From Variibacter sp. (GTDB lineage: Bacteria; Pseudomonadota; Alphaproteobacteria; Rhizobiales; Xanthobacteraceae), in assembly GCA_019689555.1 (NCBI GenBank), contig JADGHE010000032.1:1-36431 (forward strand): DNA of 36,431 nt, given 5' to 3'. Below the pieces are notes generated by a model. That model made no database searches. It had not been told where the DNA came from and worked only from the letters and a program-made list of their open reading frames with translations. A program made the position numbers and the translations under genes. Positions 16,394 to 25,721 of this stretch are shown here, piece by piece (the first letter of the stretch is position 1; each line of letters begins with the position of its first letter).

Positions 16394-17404
16394 ATGGGTG
16401 TTGCCGGCGGAGAGGGCCTCGACAAGTTCGAGGACATGATCGTGCGCGCGGCGGAGACGACGGCCGGGAACATCCGCGCCGCGAAGGCGGCGATCGGGAG
16501 CGTCATTTTCGGCCAGGAGCGCGTGATCGACCTTGCGCTCGTGACCATTCTGTCGGGCGGCCATGCGCTTCTCATCGGCGTGCCGGGCCTCGCCAAGACC
16601 AAGCTGGTCGAGACCATGGGCACGGTGCTCGGCCTCGATGCGCGCCGCATCCAGTTCACGCCGGACCTCATGCCGTCGGACATCCTGGGCAGCGAGGTGC
16701 TGGAGGAAAGCGCGGGCGGGCGCCGCAGCTTCCGCTTCATACCGGGCCCGGTCTTTGCGCAGCTTCTGATGGCCGACGAGATCAACCGCGCGAGCCCGCG
16801 CACCCAGTCGGCGCTGCTGCAGGCGATGCAGGAGCAGCACGTGACGGTGGCCGGCGTGCGCCACGATTTGCCGAAGCCGTTCCATGTGCTCGCCACGCAG
16901 AATCCGCTGGAGCAGGAAGGCACCTATCCTCTGCCCGAGGCGCAGCTCGACCGCTTCCTGATGGAGATCGACGTCGACTATCCCGATCGCGAGGCGGAGC
17001 GCCGCATCATCTTCGACACGACGGGCTCGGAAGAAACGCGCCCCAAGCCGACGATGAGCGCGGAGGATCTGATGACGGCGCAACGGCTCGTGCGGCGGCT
17101 TCCCGTCGGCGAGTCGGTCGTCGAGGCGATCCTGAACCTGGTCCGCTCGGCGCGCCCGGGTCCGGAGGGGGGCGAAGCCGCAAAGGCGATCGCCTGGGGC
17201 CCCGGCCCGCGCGCGAGCCAGGCCTTGATGCTCGCGGTGCGCGCGCGCGCCCTGCTCGAGGGTCGGCTCGCGCCCTCCGTGGACGACGTGGTCGCGCTGG
17301 CCGAACCGGTGCTCAAGCATCGCATGGCGCTCACCTTCGCGGCGCGCGCCGAGGGCGAGACGGTGAGCGCGGTCATCGGCCGTCTCAAGGCACGGCTCGG
17401 ATAG
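16394..17404 (+). CDS. MoxR-family AAA+ ATPase
   Basis: AAA+ ATPase of the MoxR group, thought to act as a chaperone that matures or remodels VWA-domain or membrane protein complexes; cytoplasmic. ATG 16394 is chosen because GAGGAG lies eight bases upstream, whereas the longer reading from 16331 has no site. 336 aa. Motifs: Walker A GVPGLAKTK at 62-70, Walker B LLMADEIN at 124-131, sensor I ATQNP at 167-171, and the conserved EQEGTYPLPEAQLDRF at 173-188. The DUF58, DUF4159 and VWA genes follow immediately, the standard partner set for MoxR in alphaproteobacteria. Confidence 0.95.
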   Translation: MGVAGGEGLDKFEDMIVRAAETTAGNIRAAKAAIGSVIFGQERVIDLALVTILSGGHALLIGVPGLAKTKLVETMGTVLGLDARRIQFTPDLMPSDILGSEVLEESAGGRRSFRFIPGPVFAQLLMADEINRASPRTQSALLQAMQEQHVTVAGVRHDLPKPFHVLATQNPLEQEGTYPLPEAQLDRFLMEIDVDYPDREAERRIIFDTTGSEETRPKPTMSAEDLMTAQRLVRRLPVGESVVEAILNLVRSARPGPEGGEAAKAIAWGPGPRASQALMLAVRARALLEGRLAPSVDDVVALAEPVLKHRMALTFAARAEGETVSAVIGRLKARLG

Positions 17405-17408
17405 TCGC

Positions 17409-18359
17409 ATGGCGAAGCAGGCGACGATCGATCTCGGCCAGGCCGTCCGCTCCGCGGCGGCGCAGGGGCGCGCGCTCGCCGCCGCCATGCCGCGCCTGAT
17501 CCTCGAATCGCGCCGCATCGCCGCCACCGTGATCCACGGCCTGCATGGCCGCCGCCGCGCGGGCTCCGGCGAGAACTTCTGGCAGTATCGCCGCTTCCTC
17601 TCGGGCGAACCGGCCCACCGCGTCGACTGGCGGCGCTCGGCGCGCGACGACCATCTCTACGTGCGCGAGCGCGAATGGGAGGCGGCGCACACGATCTGGA
17701 TCTGGCCGGACCGTTCCCCCTCCATGGTCTTCACGTCCGATCCCGCGCGCGACTCGAAGCTCGAGCGCACGCTCATTGTCGCCTTTGCCCTCGCGGAGGT
17801 GCTGGTCCAGGGCGGCGAGCGCATCGGCGTTCCCGGCCTGATGTCGCCGACCGCGAGTCGGGACGTGATCGACCGCATGGCGCAGGCCATCGTCCACGAC
17901 GCCGCCAAACGCGCGAGCCTGCCGCCCAGCTTCGCGCCTTCGCCGCTGTCCGAAATCGTCATGCTCTCCGATCTGTGGAGCCCGGTCGCGCAGATCGCGC
18001 GCACCATGGCCCAGCTCTCGGCCACGGGGGCCAAGGGCCATGTGGTGCAGATCGTGGATCCGGCGGAGGAGACGTTCCCTTATTCCGGGCGGGTGGAGTT
18101 CGTCGAGCCGGAAGGCGCGGGCGCCGTCACCGCCGGCCGCGCCGAAACGTGGCGCACCGACTACGAGCTGCGGATCGCGCGCCACCGCGCCGAGATCCGC
18201 GCCGAGACCGACCGGCTCGGCTGGACCTTCGCCATTCACCGCACCGATCGCCCGGCGACGGATCTGCTGCTGCGTCTGCACGTCCGCATCGGCGCAAGCA
18301 GCGACACCCTCGGATTTGCCGCGCGGGCCTCGTCCGCGCAGATCGGCCCCGCCCCATGA
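17409..18359 (+). CDS. DUF58-domain protein (MoxR partner)
   Basis: DUF58 protein of 316 aa, usually encoded with MoxR ATPases; the C-terminal half has a VWA-like fold in the family. The signature runs from about residue 46: HGRRRAGSGENFWQYRRF, then LSGEPAHRVDWRRSAR, and LYVREREWE. Later parts (WIWPDRSPSMVF, IVMLSDLWSP, HVVQIVDPAE) are the beta-strand/acidic-loop pattern of the VWA-like half. There is no clear membrane segment. The gene starts four bases after the MoxR stop and its own stop overlaps the DUF4159 start as ATGA, so all three are translated from one message. Confidence 0.93.
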   Translation: MAKQATIDLGQAVRSAAAQGRALAAAMPRLILESRRIAATVIHGLHGRRRAGSGENFWQYRRFLSGEPAHRVDWRRSARDDHLYVREREWEAAHTIWIWPDRSPSMVFTSDPARDSKLERTLIVAFALAEVLVQGGERIGVPGLMSPTASRDVIDRMAQAIVHDAAKRASLPPSFAPSPLSEIVMLSDLWSPVAQIARTMAQLSATGAKGHVVQIVDPAEETFPYSGRVEFVEPEGAGAVTAGRAETWRTDYELRIARHRAEIRAETDRLGWTFAIHRTDRPATDLLLRLHVRIGASSDTLGFAARASSAQIGPAP

Positions 18360-21160
18360 TCGCCGGCCTGCCGCTCGCCTTCGCCCAACCCCTGGTGCTG
18401 CTCGGCCTGCTGAGCCTGCCGGTTTTGTGGTGGCTGCTGCGGCTCGTTCCGCCGCGCCCGCGCGTCGTCCAATTTCCGCCGACGCGGCTCTTGTTCGACA
18501 TCGCGCCGAGGGAGGAGACGCCGTCCCGCACGCCGTGGTGGCTCACGCTTCTGCGCCTTGCGCTCGCCGCGCTGTTGATCATTGCGGCCGCCGGGCCGAT
18601 GTGGAATCCGCCGCAGGCGGTCTCGGGCGGCAACCGGCCGATCCTGCTCATCGTCGACGACGGCTGGTCGGCGGCGGCAAGCTGGGACGCGCGGCTGCGC
18701 GCCGCCGAGGACCTCGCCGCGCGCGCGGAAGCGGACCGTCGCAGCATCGCCATTGCGCCGCTGTCGGAGCCGACCCGCGACATCTCGCTCGAGCTCGCCG
18801 GCGCCGCGCGGGTGCGCCTGCAGCAGCTCAAGCCCAAGCCGCATACGATCGCGCGCGCCGAGGCGCTGCCTGCGATCCGCCGGTTTCTCGCCGCCACGCC
18901 CGAAGCCGACGTGGTGTGGCTGTCCGACGGCGTCGACGCCGGCGGGGCCGCGGACTTTGTCGAGGGCCTGGCGCAGGCCCTGGAGGGGCGCGCCATCACG
19001 GTGATCGACGGCGGATTGCCGCCAGCGCATGCGCTGGTCGGCGCCGAGAACACCGCAGGCGCGCTCACCGTGAAGGTTCTGCGCGCCGCGCCGACGGGCG
19101 ACGCCGAGACCGGCGTCGTGCAGGTGCGCGATCTGAAAGGATTGCCGCTCGGCGAGGCGCGGTTTGCCTTCAAGGCCGGCGAGCGCGAGACGGAGGCGGT
19201 CGTCGATCTGCCGGTCGAGATCCGCAACGACGTGGCCCGCATCGAGATCGCGGGCGAACGCTCCGCCGGCGCGGTGCAGCTTCTCGACAAGCGCTGGCGC
19301 CGCCGCGCCATCGGCATCGTGTCAGGCTCGACGGTGGACACCGCGCAGCCGCTTCTGTCTTCGACCTTCTACCTGTCGCGGGCGCTCAATCCGTTCGCCG
19401 ACGTGCGCCTCGCCGAGGCGGTCGCGCCGGCCGAGGCGGTGGCGCGCTTTCTCGATCAGCGTCTGCCGATGATCATTCTCGCGGACGTCGGCAACGTCGC
19501 CGGAGCGGCCCGCGAGCGGCTCGCGCAATGGATCGAGGAGGGCGGCGTGCTGGTGCGGTTTGCCGGGCCGCGCCTCGCCGCCGCGGACGACGACCTCGTG
19601 CCCGTGAAGCTGCGCCGCGGCGGGCGCACGCTCGGCGGTGCCCTCACCTGGGAGCAGCCGCAGCAGCTTGCGGGGTTCGGCCGCGACGGCCCGTTCGCCG
19701 GCATGGCGGTGCCGGACGACGTGACGGTGACCCGGCAGGTGCTGGCGGAGCCGGACGCGACCTTGATGGACCGCACCTGGGCCATGCTCGCGGACGGAAC
19801 CCCCCTGGTCACCGGCGAGCGGCGGGGCAAAGGGCTCGTCGTGCTGTTCCACGTCACCGCCGATACGCGCTGGTCGAACCTGCCCCTGTCGGGCGCGTTC
19901 GTGGAGATGCTGAAGCGTATCGTCAATCTCGCCGGATCGGCGGCGGCGGAAGCACCCGCCGAGGGCGAGACGCGCGAGGTGGTGCCGCCGAGCCGCGTGC
20001 TCGACGGGTTCGGCGCCTTCACGACGCCGCCTCCCACCGCGCGCCCGGTGCCCGCACGCTACGATGGCCGGGCGACGGCCGATCACCCGCCCGGTTTCTA
20101 TGGCCCGCCCGAAGGTCTGTTGGCAGTGAACACGCTGAGCCCGAGCGACCGGATCGCCTCCATCGACTATGCGCCGCTCTCGGCCCGGCGCGAGCCCTAT
20201 CGCGTGGGCGAGCCGCAGGACCTGCGGGGACCCGTGTTCCTCGCCTCGCTCGCGCTGCTGTTGCTCGACGGGCTCGTCGTCTTCTGGCTCGCCGGCGGCC
20301 TCGCGCGCCTGCTGCGGCGGCCGCGCGCGACGGCGGCCGGCGCGATCGTGCTGTGGCTGGCGGCCGGCGCTCTCGGCCTCGGCGAAGCGCGCGCGCAGGA
20401 GGCTCCGCCGATGATGCAAGCGGCGCTCGAGACCAAGCTCGCCTATGTCATCACCGGCGATGCCGAGGTGGATGCGATCAGCAAGGCCGGGCTGCAGGGG
20501 CTCACGCTCTTCCTCGCCCAGCGCACCGCGCTCGAGGCCGGCGAGCCGGTCGGCCTCGACCCCGCGCGCGACGAGCTTGCCTTCTATCCGTTGATCTACT
20601 GGCCGATCGTGCCGGGCGCGCCGAAGCCCTCCCCCGAAGCGCTCGCCCGCATCGACACCTACATGAAGCAGGGCGGGACGGTGCTGTTCGACACGCGCGA
20701 CGCGATCGAGGCGCCGGCCGGTCCGGGCGGGGAGGCGCGCAGCCCCGGCATGCTGGCGCTCCGCGAGATTCTCAGCGGGCTCGACATTCCCGCGCTGGAG
20801 CCGGTGCCGCGCGAGCACGTGCTCACCAAGACCTTTTTCCTGCTGCGCGATTTCCCCGGCCGCTTCACCACCGGCCAGCTCTGGGTGGAGGCACTCCCGG
20901 CCGAGGAGGAAGAGACGGAGCACCGGCCCGCGCGCGCGGGCGACGGCGTCTCCTCCATCCTCATCACATCGAACGACCTGGCCGGCGCCTGGGCGGTGCG
21001 GCCGGACGGGCAGCCGATGCTGCCCCTCGTTCCCGGGGAACCGCGCCAGCGGGAGATGGCGTTCCGCGCCGGCGTCAACATCGTGATGTATACGCTGACC
21101 GGCAACTATAAGGCCGATCAGGTGCATATCCCGGCGCTGCTGGAGAGGCTGGGACAGTGA
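18356..21160 (+). CDS. Large membrane protein with BatA-type N-terminus and DUF4159 domain
   Basis: Inner-membrane protein of 934 aa in a MoxR operon. The N-terminus has the BatA-like pair of membrane segments (about 10-32 and 62-80) with VVQFPPTRLLFDI between them. A degenerate VWA-like domain follows (ILLIVDDGWSAAASWDARL near 98-116, VVWLSDGVD later). A large periplasmic or cytoplasmic middle region comes next, then a membrane segment at about 626-653. A hydrophobic stretch ending GEARAQ at about 682 resembles a signal cleavage region. The DUF4159 domain fills roughly 686-930 (LAYVITGDAEVDAISKAGL, LIYWPIVPG, GGTVLFDTRD, FRAGVNIVMYTLTGNYKADQ). DUF4159 resembles a glutamine-amidotransferase-like fold without an obvious catalytic Cys. 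Function is unproven; an envelope-biogenesis role is inferred from context. Confidence 0.92.
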   Translation: MIAGLPLAFAQPLVLLGLLSLPVLWWLLRLVPPRPRVVQFPPTRLLFDIAPREETPSRTPWWLTLLRLALAALLIIAAAGPMWNPPQAVSGGNRPILLIVDDGWSAAASWDARLRAAEDLAARAEADRRSIAIAPLSEPTRDISLELAGAARVRLQQLKPKPHTIARAEALPAIRRFLAATPEADVVWLSDGVDAGGAADFVEGLAQALEGRAITVIDGGLPPAHALVGAENTAGALTVKVLRAAPTGDAETGVVQVRDLKGLPLGEARFAFKAGERETEAVVDLPVEIRNDVARIEIAGERSAGAVQLLDKRWRRRAIGIVSGSTVDTAQPLLSSTFYLSRALNPFADVRLAEAVAPAEAVARFLDQRLPMIILADVGNVAGAARERLAQWIEEGGVLVRFAGPRLAAADDDLVPVKLRRGGRTLGGALTWEQPQQLAGFGRDGPFAGMAVPDDVTVTRQVLAEPDATLMDRTWAMLADGTPLVTGERRGKGLVVLFHVTADTRWSNLPLSGAFVEMLKRIVNLAGSAAAEAPAEGETREVVPPSRVLDGFGAFTTPPPTARPVPARYDGRATADHPPGFYGPPEGLLAVNTLSPSDRIASIDYAPLSARREPYRVGEPQDLRGPVFLASLALLLLDGLVVFWLAGGLARLLRRPRATAAGAIVLWLAAGALGLGEARAQEAPPMMQAALETKLAYVITGDAEVDAISKAGLQGLTLFLAQRTALEAGEPVGLDPARDELAFYPLIYWPIVPGAPKPSPEALARIDTYMKQGGTVLFDTRDAIEAPAGPGGEARSPGMLALREILSGLDIPALEPVPREHVLTKTFFLLRDFPGRFTTGQLWVEALPAEEEETEHRPARAGDGVSSILITSNDLAGAWAVRPDGQPMLPLVPGEPRQREMAFRAGVNIVMYTLTGNYKADQVHIPALLERLGQ

Positions 21161-21202
21161 GGACGAGATCGGCGCCGCGCCTGGCTTGGAACGGAGCGCC
21201 GC

Positions 21203-21343
21203 ATGTCGGCATGTCGGCCGCGGGTGGCCCCCATGGGAGAACGCGGGCAGTGGGTGACCGACCGCGATCCCGGCGCATGGACCGGGATGGTTTGGATCAG
21301 GCCGGACACCGACGTGCCGGCGCCGTTTGACGAGGCTTCATGA
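21203..21343 (+). CDS. Putative 46-aa protein between DUF4159 and VWA genes
   Basis: A short open frame in the 179-base gap of the MoxR operon. It starts at ATG 21203 with GGAG seven bases upstream; an internal ATG at 21233 is the alternative start. Its TGA overlaps the next gene's ATG as ATGA (21340-21343), the same coupling used elsewhere in this operon. The C-terminal part MGERGQWVTDRDPGAWTGMV followed by WIRPDTDVPAPFDEAS is Trp-rich and acidic. It reads like a folded or binding peptide, and most third codon positions are G or C. No family is recognised. It is too short to be judged by length alone, and chance cannot be excluded. If real, it could be a small subunit or a coupling leader for the VWA protein. 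Confidence 0.5.
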   Translation: MSACRPRVAPMGERGQWVTDRDPGAWTGMVWIRPDTDVPAPFDEAS

Positions 21344-23400
21344 CGTTCGGCATCGCATTCGCGCCGCTGGTTCCGCCCTATGTGCTGGGGGCGGCGGCCG
21401 CCCTCGCCGTCGCGCTGGCGGCACTGCTGTTGCTTGCGCGCAGCCGCGGCGCTGCTCTGCGCGCCGCCGCGCTGGCGCTGCTGGTGCTCGCGCTCGCCAA
21501 TCCCTCGTTCACGCGCGAAGACCGCGAGCCCCTGCCCTCCGTCGTCGCCGTGATCGTGGACAAGAGTCCGAGCCAGGGCTTCGGCGACCGCGCTCGGCAG
21601 ACCGAGGCCGCCCGCGCCGCGCTCGCCGAGCGGCTCGCCCGCATCCCCGGCCTCGAAGCGCGATTCGCCGAGGCCGGCGAGGCCGACGGCGAGACGGACG
21701 GGACGCGCCTGTTCTCCGCGCTTTCGGCGGCGCTGGCGGACGTGCCGCCCGATCGGGTTGCCGGCGCCATTCTCGTCACCGACGGCCGCGTGCACGATCT
21801 GCCGAAGGACGCCGCCGAGCTCGGCTTCACGGCCCCCCTTCACGGCCTCATCACCGGCCGCGCCGACGAGCGCGACCGCCGCGTGGTCCTCGTGACGGCG
21901 CCGCGCTTCGGCATCGTCGGCCAGCAGCAGACGATCGCGTTCCGGGTGGAGGAGCAGAACGGGCCGGGCAGCCCCGTGCAGGTGGCCGTGCGCCGCGACG
22001 GCGAGCTGCTCGAACAGCGCAGCGTGCGCGTGGGCGAGACCGTCAACGTCGCGGTCGCCGTGCCCCATGCCGGGCTCAACATCGTGGAGATCGAGGCCGA
22101 GCCGCTCGACCGCGAACTCACGACCGTGAACAATCGCGCCGTCGTGTCGATCGACGGGGTGCGCGACAAGCTGCGCGTGCTGCTCGTCTCCGGCGAGCCG
22201 CACGCGGGGGAGCGGACGTGGCGCAACCTTCTGAAGTCGGACGCCGCGGTCGATCTCGTGCATTTCACGATTCTGCGCCCGCCGGAGAAGCAGGACGGCA
22301 CGCCGATCAACGAGCTTTCGCTCATCGCCTTCCCGACGCGCGAGCTGTTCCAGCAGAAGATCAACGAGTTCCATCTCATCATCTTCGACCGCTATGCGCG
22401 CCAGGGCGTGCTGCCGATCATCTACTTCGACAACATCGCCCGTTACGTCCGCAACGGCGGCGCGGTGATGGTGGCGGCAGGCCCCGATTATGCGAGCCCG
22501 ACCAGCATCTGGCGCACGCCGCTCGAGGCGGTGCTGCCGGCCGAGCCATCGGGGCGCACGACCGAGAGGCCGTTCCACGCGCGCCTCACCGAGCTCGGCA
22601 AGCGCCACCCCGTGACCCGCGGGCTCGAGGGCAGCGAGTCCGACCCGCCGCACTGGAGCCGCTGGTTCCGCGTCGTTGACACCCGCAACACGACCGGTAC
22701 GTCCGTCATGGAGGGGCCGGATGGCAAGCCACTCCTGGTGCTGTCGCGCCAAGGCGAGGGCCGCGTGGCCCTGCTCCTGTCCGATCACATCTGGCTGTGG
22801 GCGCGCGGGTTCGAGGGCGGCGGACCGCATCTCGACCTTCTGCGGCGGCTGTCGCACTGGCTGATGAAGCAACCCGATCTCGACGAGGAGGCGTTGCGCC
22901 TGCTCGCGAACGGACGCTTGCTCACGGTGCAGCGGCAGACCATGGCGGAGGGCGTCGACGCGGTGACGCTCACCTCGCCCTCCGGCCAGACACGGACGGT
23001 AACGCTCAATGCCGTCGAGCCGGGGCTGTGGCGCGCGACCCTCGAGGCGAACGAGATGGGGCTGTGGCGCGCGACCGACGGCAAGCTCACCGCGCTCGTC
23101 AATGTTGGGCCGGCCAATCCGCGCGAATTCGCCGAAGTGACCTCGACCACGGAGGTGCTGGCGCCGCTCGCGCGGGCGACCGGCGGCGACGTGCGCCGCC
23201 TTTCGGCCGACGGCGGCGTGCCGCGCATCGTCGGCGTGCGCACGAGCGACGTCTACCACGGCGACGACTGGATCGGCCTGAGGATGCGCCAGGCGACGGT
23301 GGTGCGCGGCCTCGGCGTGCTGCCGGTGTTTACGGGCCTGCTCGGGCTGCTGCTGCTGATCGGCAGCCTCGCGGCGACCTGGGCGCGCGAAGGGCGGTAG
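21340..23400 (+). CDS. VWA-like membrane protein of the MoxR operon
   Basis: Inner-membrane protein of 686 aa, the last gene of the MoxR operon; such proteins are often labelled 'glutamine amidotransferase-like'. Two N-terminal membrane segments (about 12-33 and 38-55) precede a VWA-like domain. Its metal-site motif is DxSxS (VIVDKSPSQ, Asp74, Ser76, Ser78), and ILVTDGRVHD supplies a third-motif-like Asp. A beta-rich middle follows (about 170-260), then a class I amidotransferase-like domain (about 270-480: LRVLLVSGEPHAGERTWRN, HLIIFDRYARQG, YVRNGGAVMVAAG) without an obvious nucleophilic Cys. One C-terminal membrane segment (about 658-680) ends the protein. ATG 21340 has GAGG five bases upstream. 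Confidence 0.92.
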   Translation: MTFGIAFAPLVPPYVLGAAAALAVALAALLLLARSRGAALRAAALALLVLALANPSFTREDREPLPSVVAVIVDKSPSQGFGDRARQTEAARAALAERLARIPGLEARFAEAGEADGETDGTRLFSALSAALADVPPDRVAGAILVTDGRVHDLPKDAAELGFTAPLHGLITGRADERDRRVVLVTAPRFGIVGQQQTIAFRVEEQNGPGSPVQVAVRRDGELLEQRSVRVGETVNVAVAVPHAGLNIVEIEAEPLDRELTTVNNRAVVSIDGVRDKLRVLLVSGEPHAGERTWRNLLKSDAAVDLVHFTILRPPEKQDGTPINELSLIAFPTRELFQQKINEFHLIIFDRYARQGVLPIIYFDNIARYVRNGGAVMVAAGPDYASPTSIWRTPLEAVLPAEPSGRTTERPFHARLTELGKRHPVTRGLEGSESDPPHWSRWFRVVDTRNTTGTSVMEGPDGKPLLVLSRQGEGRVALLLSDHIWLWARGFEGGGPHLDLLRRLSHWLMKQPDLDEEALRLLANGRLLTVQRQTMAEGVDAVTLTSPSGQTRTVTLNAVEPGLWRATLEANEMGLWRATDGKLTALVNVGPANPREFAEVTSTTEVLAPLARATGGDVRRLSADGGVPRIVGVRTSDVYHGDDWIGLRMRQATVVRGLGVLPVFTGLLGLLLLIGSLAATWAREGR

Positions 23401-23415
23401 CGCCGCCGGCGCGGC

Positions 23416-24963
23416 TCACCCGATCACGGCCTCGACGAGATAGGGTCCGGGCGTCGCGAGGCCGCGCGCGAGCTCGCGGTTGAATGCGTCCATGTCTTCC
23501 GCGCGCCCGCCGGGCACGCCCATGCTGCGCGCGAGCGCGACGAAATCGAGCGTCGGCCGGTCGAGGTCGAGCATGTCGAGCGCCTTGCGCCCGACATTCG
23601 GCGCGCCGACATTCGCGAGCTCGTGCCGCAGGATGGCGTACTGCCGGTTGGCGAAGATCACCGTGGTGACGTTGAGGTTTTCGCGCGCCTGCGTCCACAG
23701 CGCCTGAATGGTGTACATGGCGCTGCCGTCCCCTTCGAGATTGATCACGGGCCTTTCCGGGCAGGCGATCGCGGCCCCGGTCGCGAGCGGCATGCCGATG
23801 CCGATCGAGCCGCCCATGTTCTGCAGCCAGTCGTGCGGCTGCGCGTGGCGGGTCGAAGGGAAGAAGCCGCGACCGGTCGAGACGCCTTCGTCGACGATGA
23901 TGGCGTTCTCGGGAATGAGCGCGCCGAGCGATTGCGCAAGGTTGACGGCGTTGATCGCCCCGCGCGCGGGCGCGGGCGGCGCGAGCTTGGCGGGTTCGAC
24001 CGGCTGCTTGCTCGCGCCGATTTCGTCGGCGAGCCATTCGAGCGCGTGCACGATGTCCTCCTCCGGGCGGGCGAGCGTCGTGTACGACGTGCCCTCGGGG
24101 GCGAGCAGGCTCGGCTTGTCCGGATAGGCGAAGAAGGCCACCGGCACGCGGCTTCCGGCGAGCACGATGTGGCGGAAACCCGCGAGCGCATTGACCGCCT
24201 GATCGACGGGATAGGGAATGCGCTCGATCGGCATGCGCCCGGCGCCGCGCTCGATGCGGCGGTTGAAGGTCTGCGCGAGCATCTTGGCGCCGGTCTTGGC
24301 GCAAATGCGCGCCGCAAGCTCGAGCCCGCGCTGGCGCAGCGCCGGACCGGCGAGCAACAGCAGAGAGGTCTCCCCCGCTTGCAAGGCCTCTGCCGCCGCG
24401 CGCACGGCCTCCGCGGAGACGCGCGAAGGCGGCGCAACCGGCGGCACCGGCGCTGGGCCCGAACCTTCGTTCCAGGCCGTGTCGCCCGGGAGAATCAGCG
24501 TTGCGACCTGGCCGGGCGGACTCAGGGCCGCGGCGATCGCCGCCGCGCCGTCGGCGGCGACCCGGCGCGCATCGGGCGAGGTGCGCACCCATCCCGAGAA
24601 GGGGCGCGCCGCCGTTTCGATGTCGGAGGTGAGCGGCGCATCGTACTGCCGGTGGTAGGTCGCATGGTCGCCGACGATGTTGACGATCGGGGTGGACGCC
24701 TTGGAGGCGTTGTGGAGGTTGGCGAGGCCGTTGGCGAGCCCCGGGCCGAGATGCAGCAGCGTCGCGGCCGGGCGGTCCGTCATGCGCGCATAGCCGTCGG
24801 CGGCGCCGGTGGCGACGCCCTCGAACAGCGCGAGCACGCAGCGCATCTCCGGAACACGGTCGAGCGCAGCGACGAAGTGCATCTCCGACGTGCCCGGATT
24901 CGAGAAGCAGACGGTGACGCCGCCGCCGACCAGCGTGCGCACGAGACTTTCCGCGCCGTTCAT
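23416..24963 (-). CDS. Thiamine diphosphate-dependent enzyme, acetolactate synthase-like
   Basis: ThDP-dependent enzyme of the acetohydroxyacid synthase / benzoylformate decarboxylase superfamily, 515 aa, cytoplasmic. The N-terminal pyrimidine-binding domain has SNPGTSEMHFVAALD and the activating Glu48 in LALFEGVATGAADGYARM. The central domain carries LLLLAGPALRQRG. The C-terminal domain has the ThDP/Mg motif from GDGS (about 408-411) through AMYTIQALWTQARENLNV. No regulatory subunit gene is adjacent and the protein is shorter than biosynthetic IlvB. It is therefore more likely a catabolic or specialised decarboxylase or carboligase; substrate unknown. It is convergent with the VWA gene. Confidence 0.9.
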   Translation of the reverse strand: MNGAESLVRTLVGGGVTVCFSNPGTSEMHFVAALDRVPEMRCVLALFEGVATGAADGYARMTDRPAATLLHLGPGLANGLANLHNASKASTPIVNIVGDHATYHRQYDAPLTSDIETAARPFSGWVRTSPDARRVAADGAAAIAAALSPPGQVATLILPGDTAWNEGSGPAPVPPVAPPSRVSAEAVRAAAEALQAGETSLLLLAGPALRQRGLELAARICAKTGAKMLAQTFNRRIERGAGRMPIERIPYPVDQAVNALAGFRHIVLAGSRVPVAFFAYPDKPSLLAPEGTSYTTLARPEEDIVHALEWLADEIGASKQPVEPAKLAPPAPARGAINAVNLAQSLGALIPENAIIVDEGVSTGRGFFPSTRHAQPHDWLQNMGGSIGIGMPLATGAAIACPERPVINLEGDGSAMYTIQALWTQARENLNVTTVIFANRQYAILRHELANVGAPNVGRKALDMLDLDRPTLDFVALARSMGVPGGRAEDMDAFNRELARGLATPGPYLVEAVIG

Positions 24964-25011
24964 GGCCAGTCCTCCCCCGAAGGCCTTGGTGCGACCGGCG
25001 AGCCGCCGGCC

Positions 25012-25524
25012 TCAGAGCGTAGCGTCCCAATCCGGGCGAATGGGCCCGGCAACGCCCGCGAAGGCGCCCTCGACGAGTTCGCAGACGAGAAGCCGGGCGG
25101 GATCGACCGGGCCCGGCATCGTCGCGCGCCCCTTGGGGACGGGCTTGAAGCCGAGGCGGCCGTAATAAGGTTCGTCGCCGACGAGGACGACGAGCCGATG
25201 GCCCTTCTTCCGCGCCTCGTCGAGCGCGCGGCGAATCAAGGCCTGGCCGATGCCGCGGCCGCGGAACGGCGGCTCGATGGTCACCGGCCCGAGAAAGAGC
25301 GCCGGCGCCTCCCCGATGCGGATCGGCGTCTGCCGCACCGAGCCGACCAGCAGCGTTCCGACCCAGGCGGTGAACGACAGGTCGAGCCGGTGCGCGACCT
25401 GCTCGCGAATGCGGAAAGCGGTGCGCGCGTAGCGCCCAGGACCGAAGGTGCGCTCGTGCAGCCGTTCGATGGGCAGCGCGTCGGCGGGCGTTTCGTGAAG
25501 AATGGTCAGAGAAAGATCGGGCAT
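25012..25524 (-). CDS. GNAT-family N-acetyltransferase
   Basis: Acetyl-CoA-dependent N-acyltransferase of the GNAT superfamily, 170 aa, substrate unknown. The acetyl-CoA pyrophosphate loop is RGRGIGQAL at 88-96, preceded by the beta-strand LFLGPVTIEPPF. VVLVGDEPYYGRLGFKPVP is the YY/GF motif B region of the YhbS-like (COG3153) subgroup. ATG 25524 begins MPDLSLTIL where the fold starts; the longer upstream reading is Arg/Pro-rich and has no support. It lies 48 bases downstream of the ThDP enzyme start codon in the same direction, so the two genes are not coupled in the usual order: the GNAT is transcribed first. Confidence 0.88.
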   Translation of the reverse strand: MPDLSLTILHETPADALPIERLHERTFGPGRYARTAFRIREQVAHRLDLSFTAWVGTLLVGSVRQTPIRIGEAPALFLGPVTIEPPFRGRGIGQALIRRALDEARKKGHRLVVLVGDEPYYGRLGFKPVPKGRATMPGPVDPARLLVCELVEGAFAGVAGPIRPDWDATL

Positions 25525-25721
25525 GCGCGAGAAATCCGCCCGGGGCCGGGAGCGCCCGGGGCGCAGGGACAAGCTGGGCGCTTAGCATTGCCGGCGCGCA
25601 AGGTCCATCCGCTCCGCAACATTGCCAAGGCGACGAAACCGCCCGACTATGAAAAGGTTTGGGACGGCGACGCCGGCCATGATGCGGCGCCGGTGGGCAC
25701 GGGCACGCGAAGGAGGTCTGG

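Noticed and set aside
17675-18355. Upstream extension of the DUF4159 protein through the DUF58 gene
   Set aside because: DUF58 is coded in another frame with clear motifs, and ATG 18356 overlaps its stop; the upstream part is a shadow.
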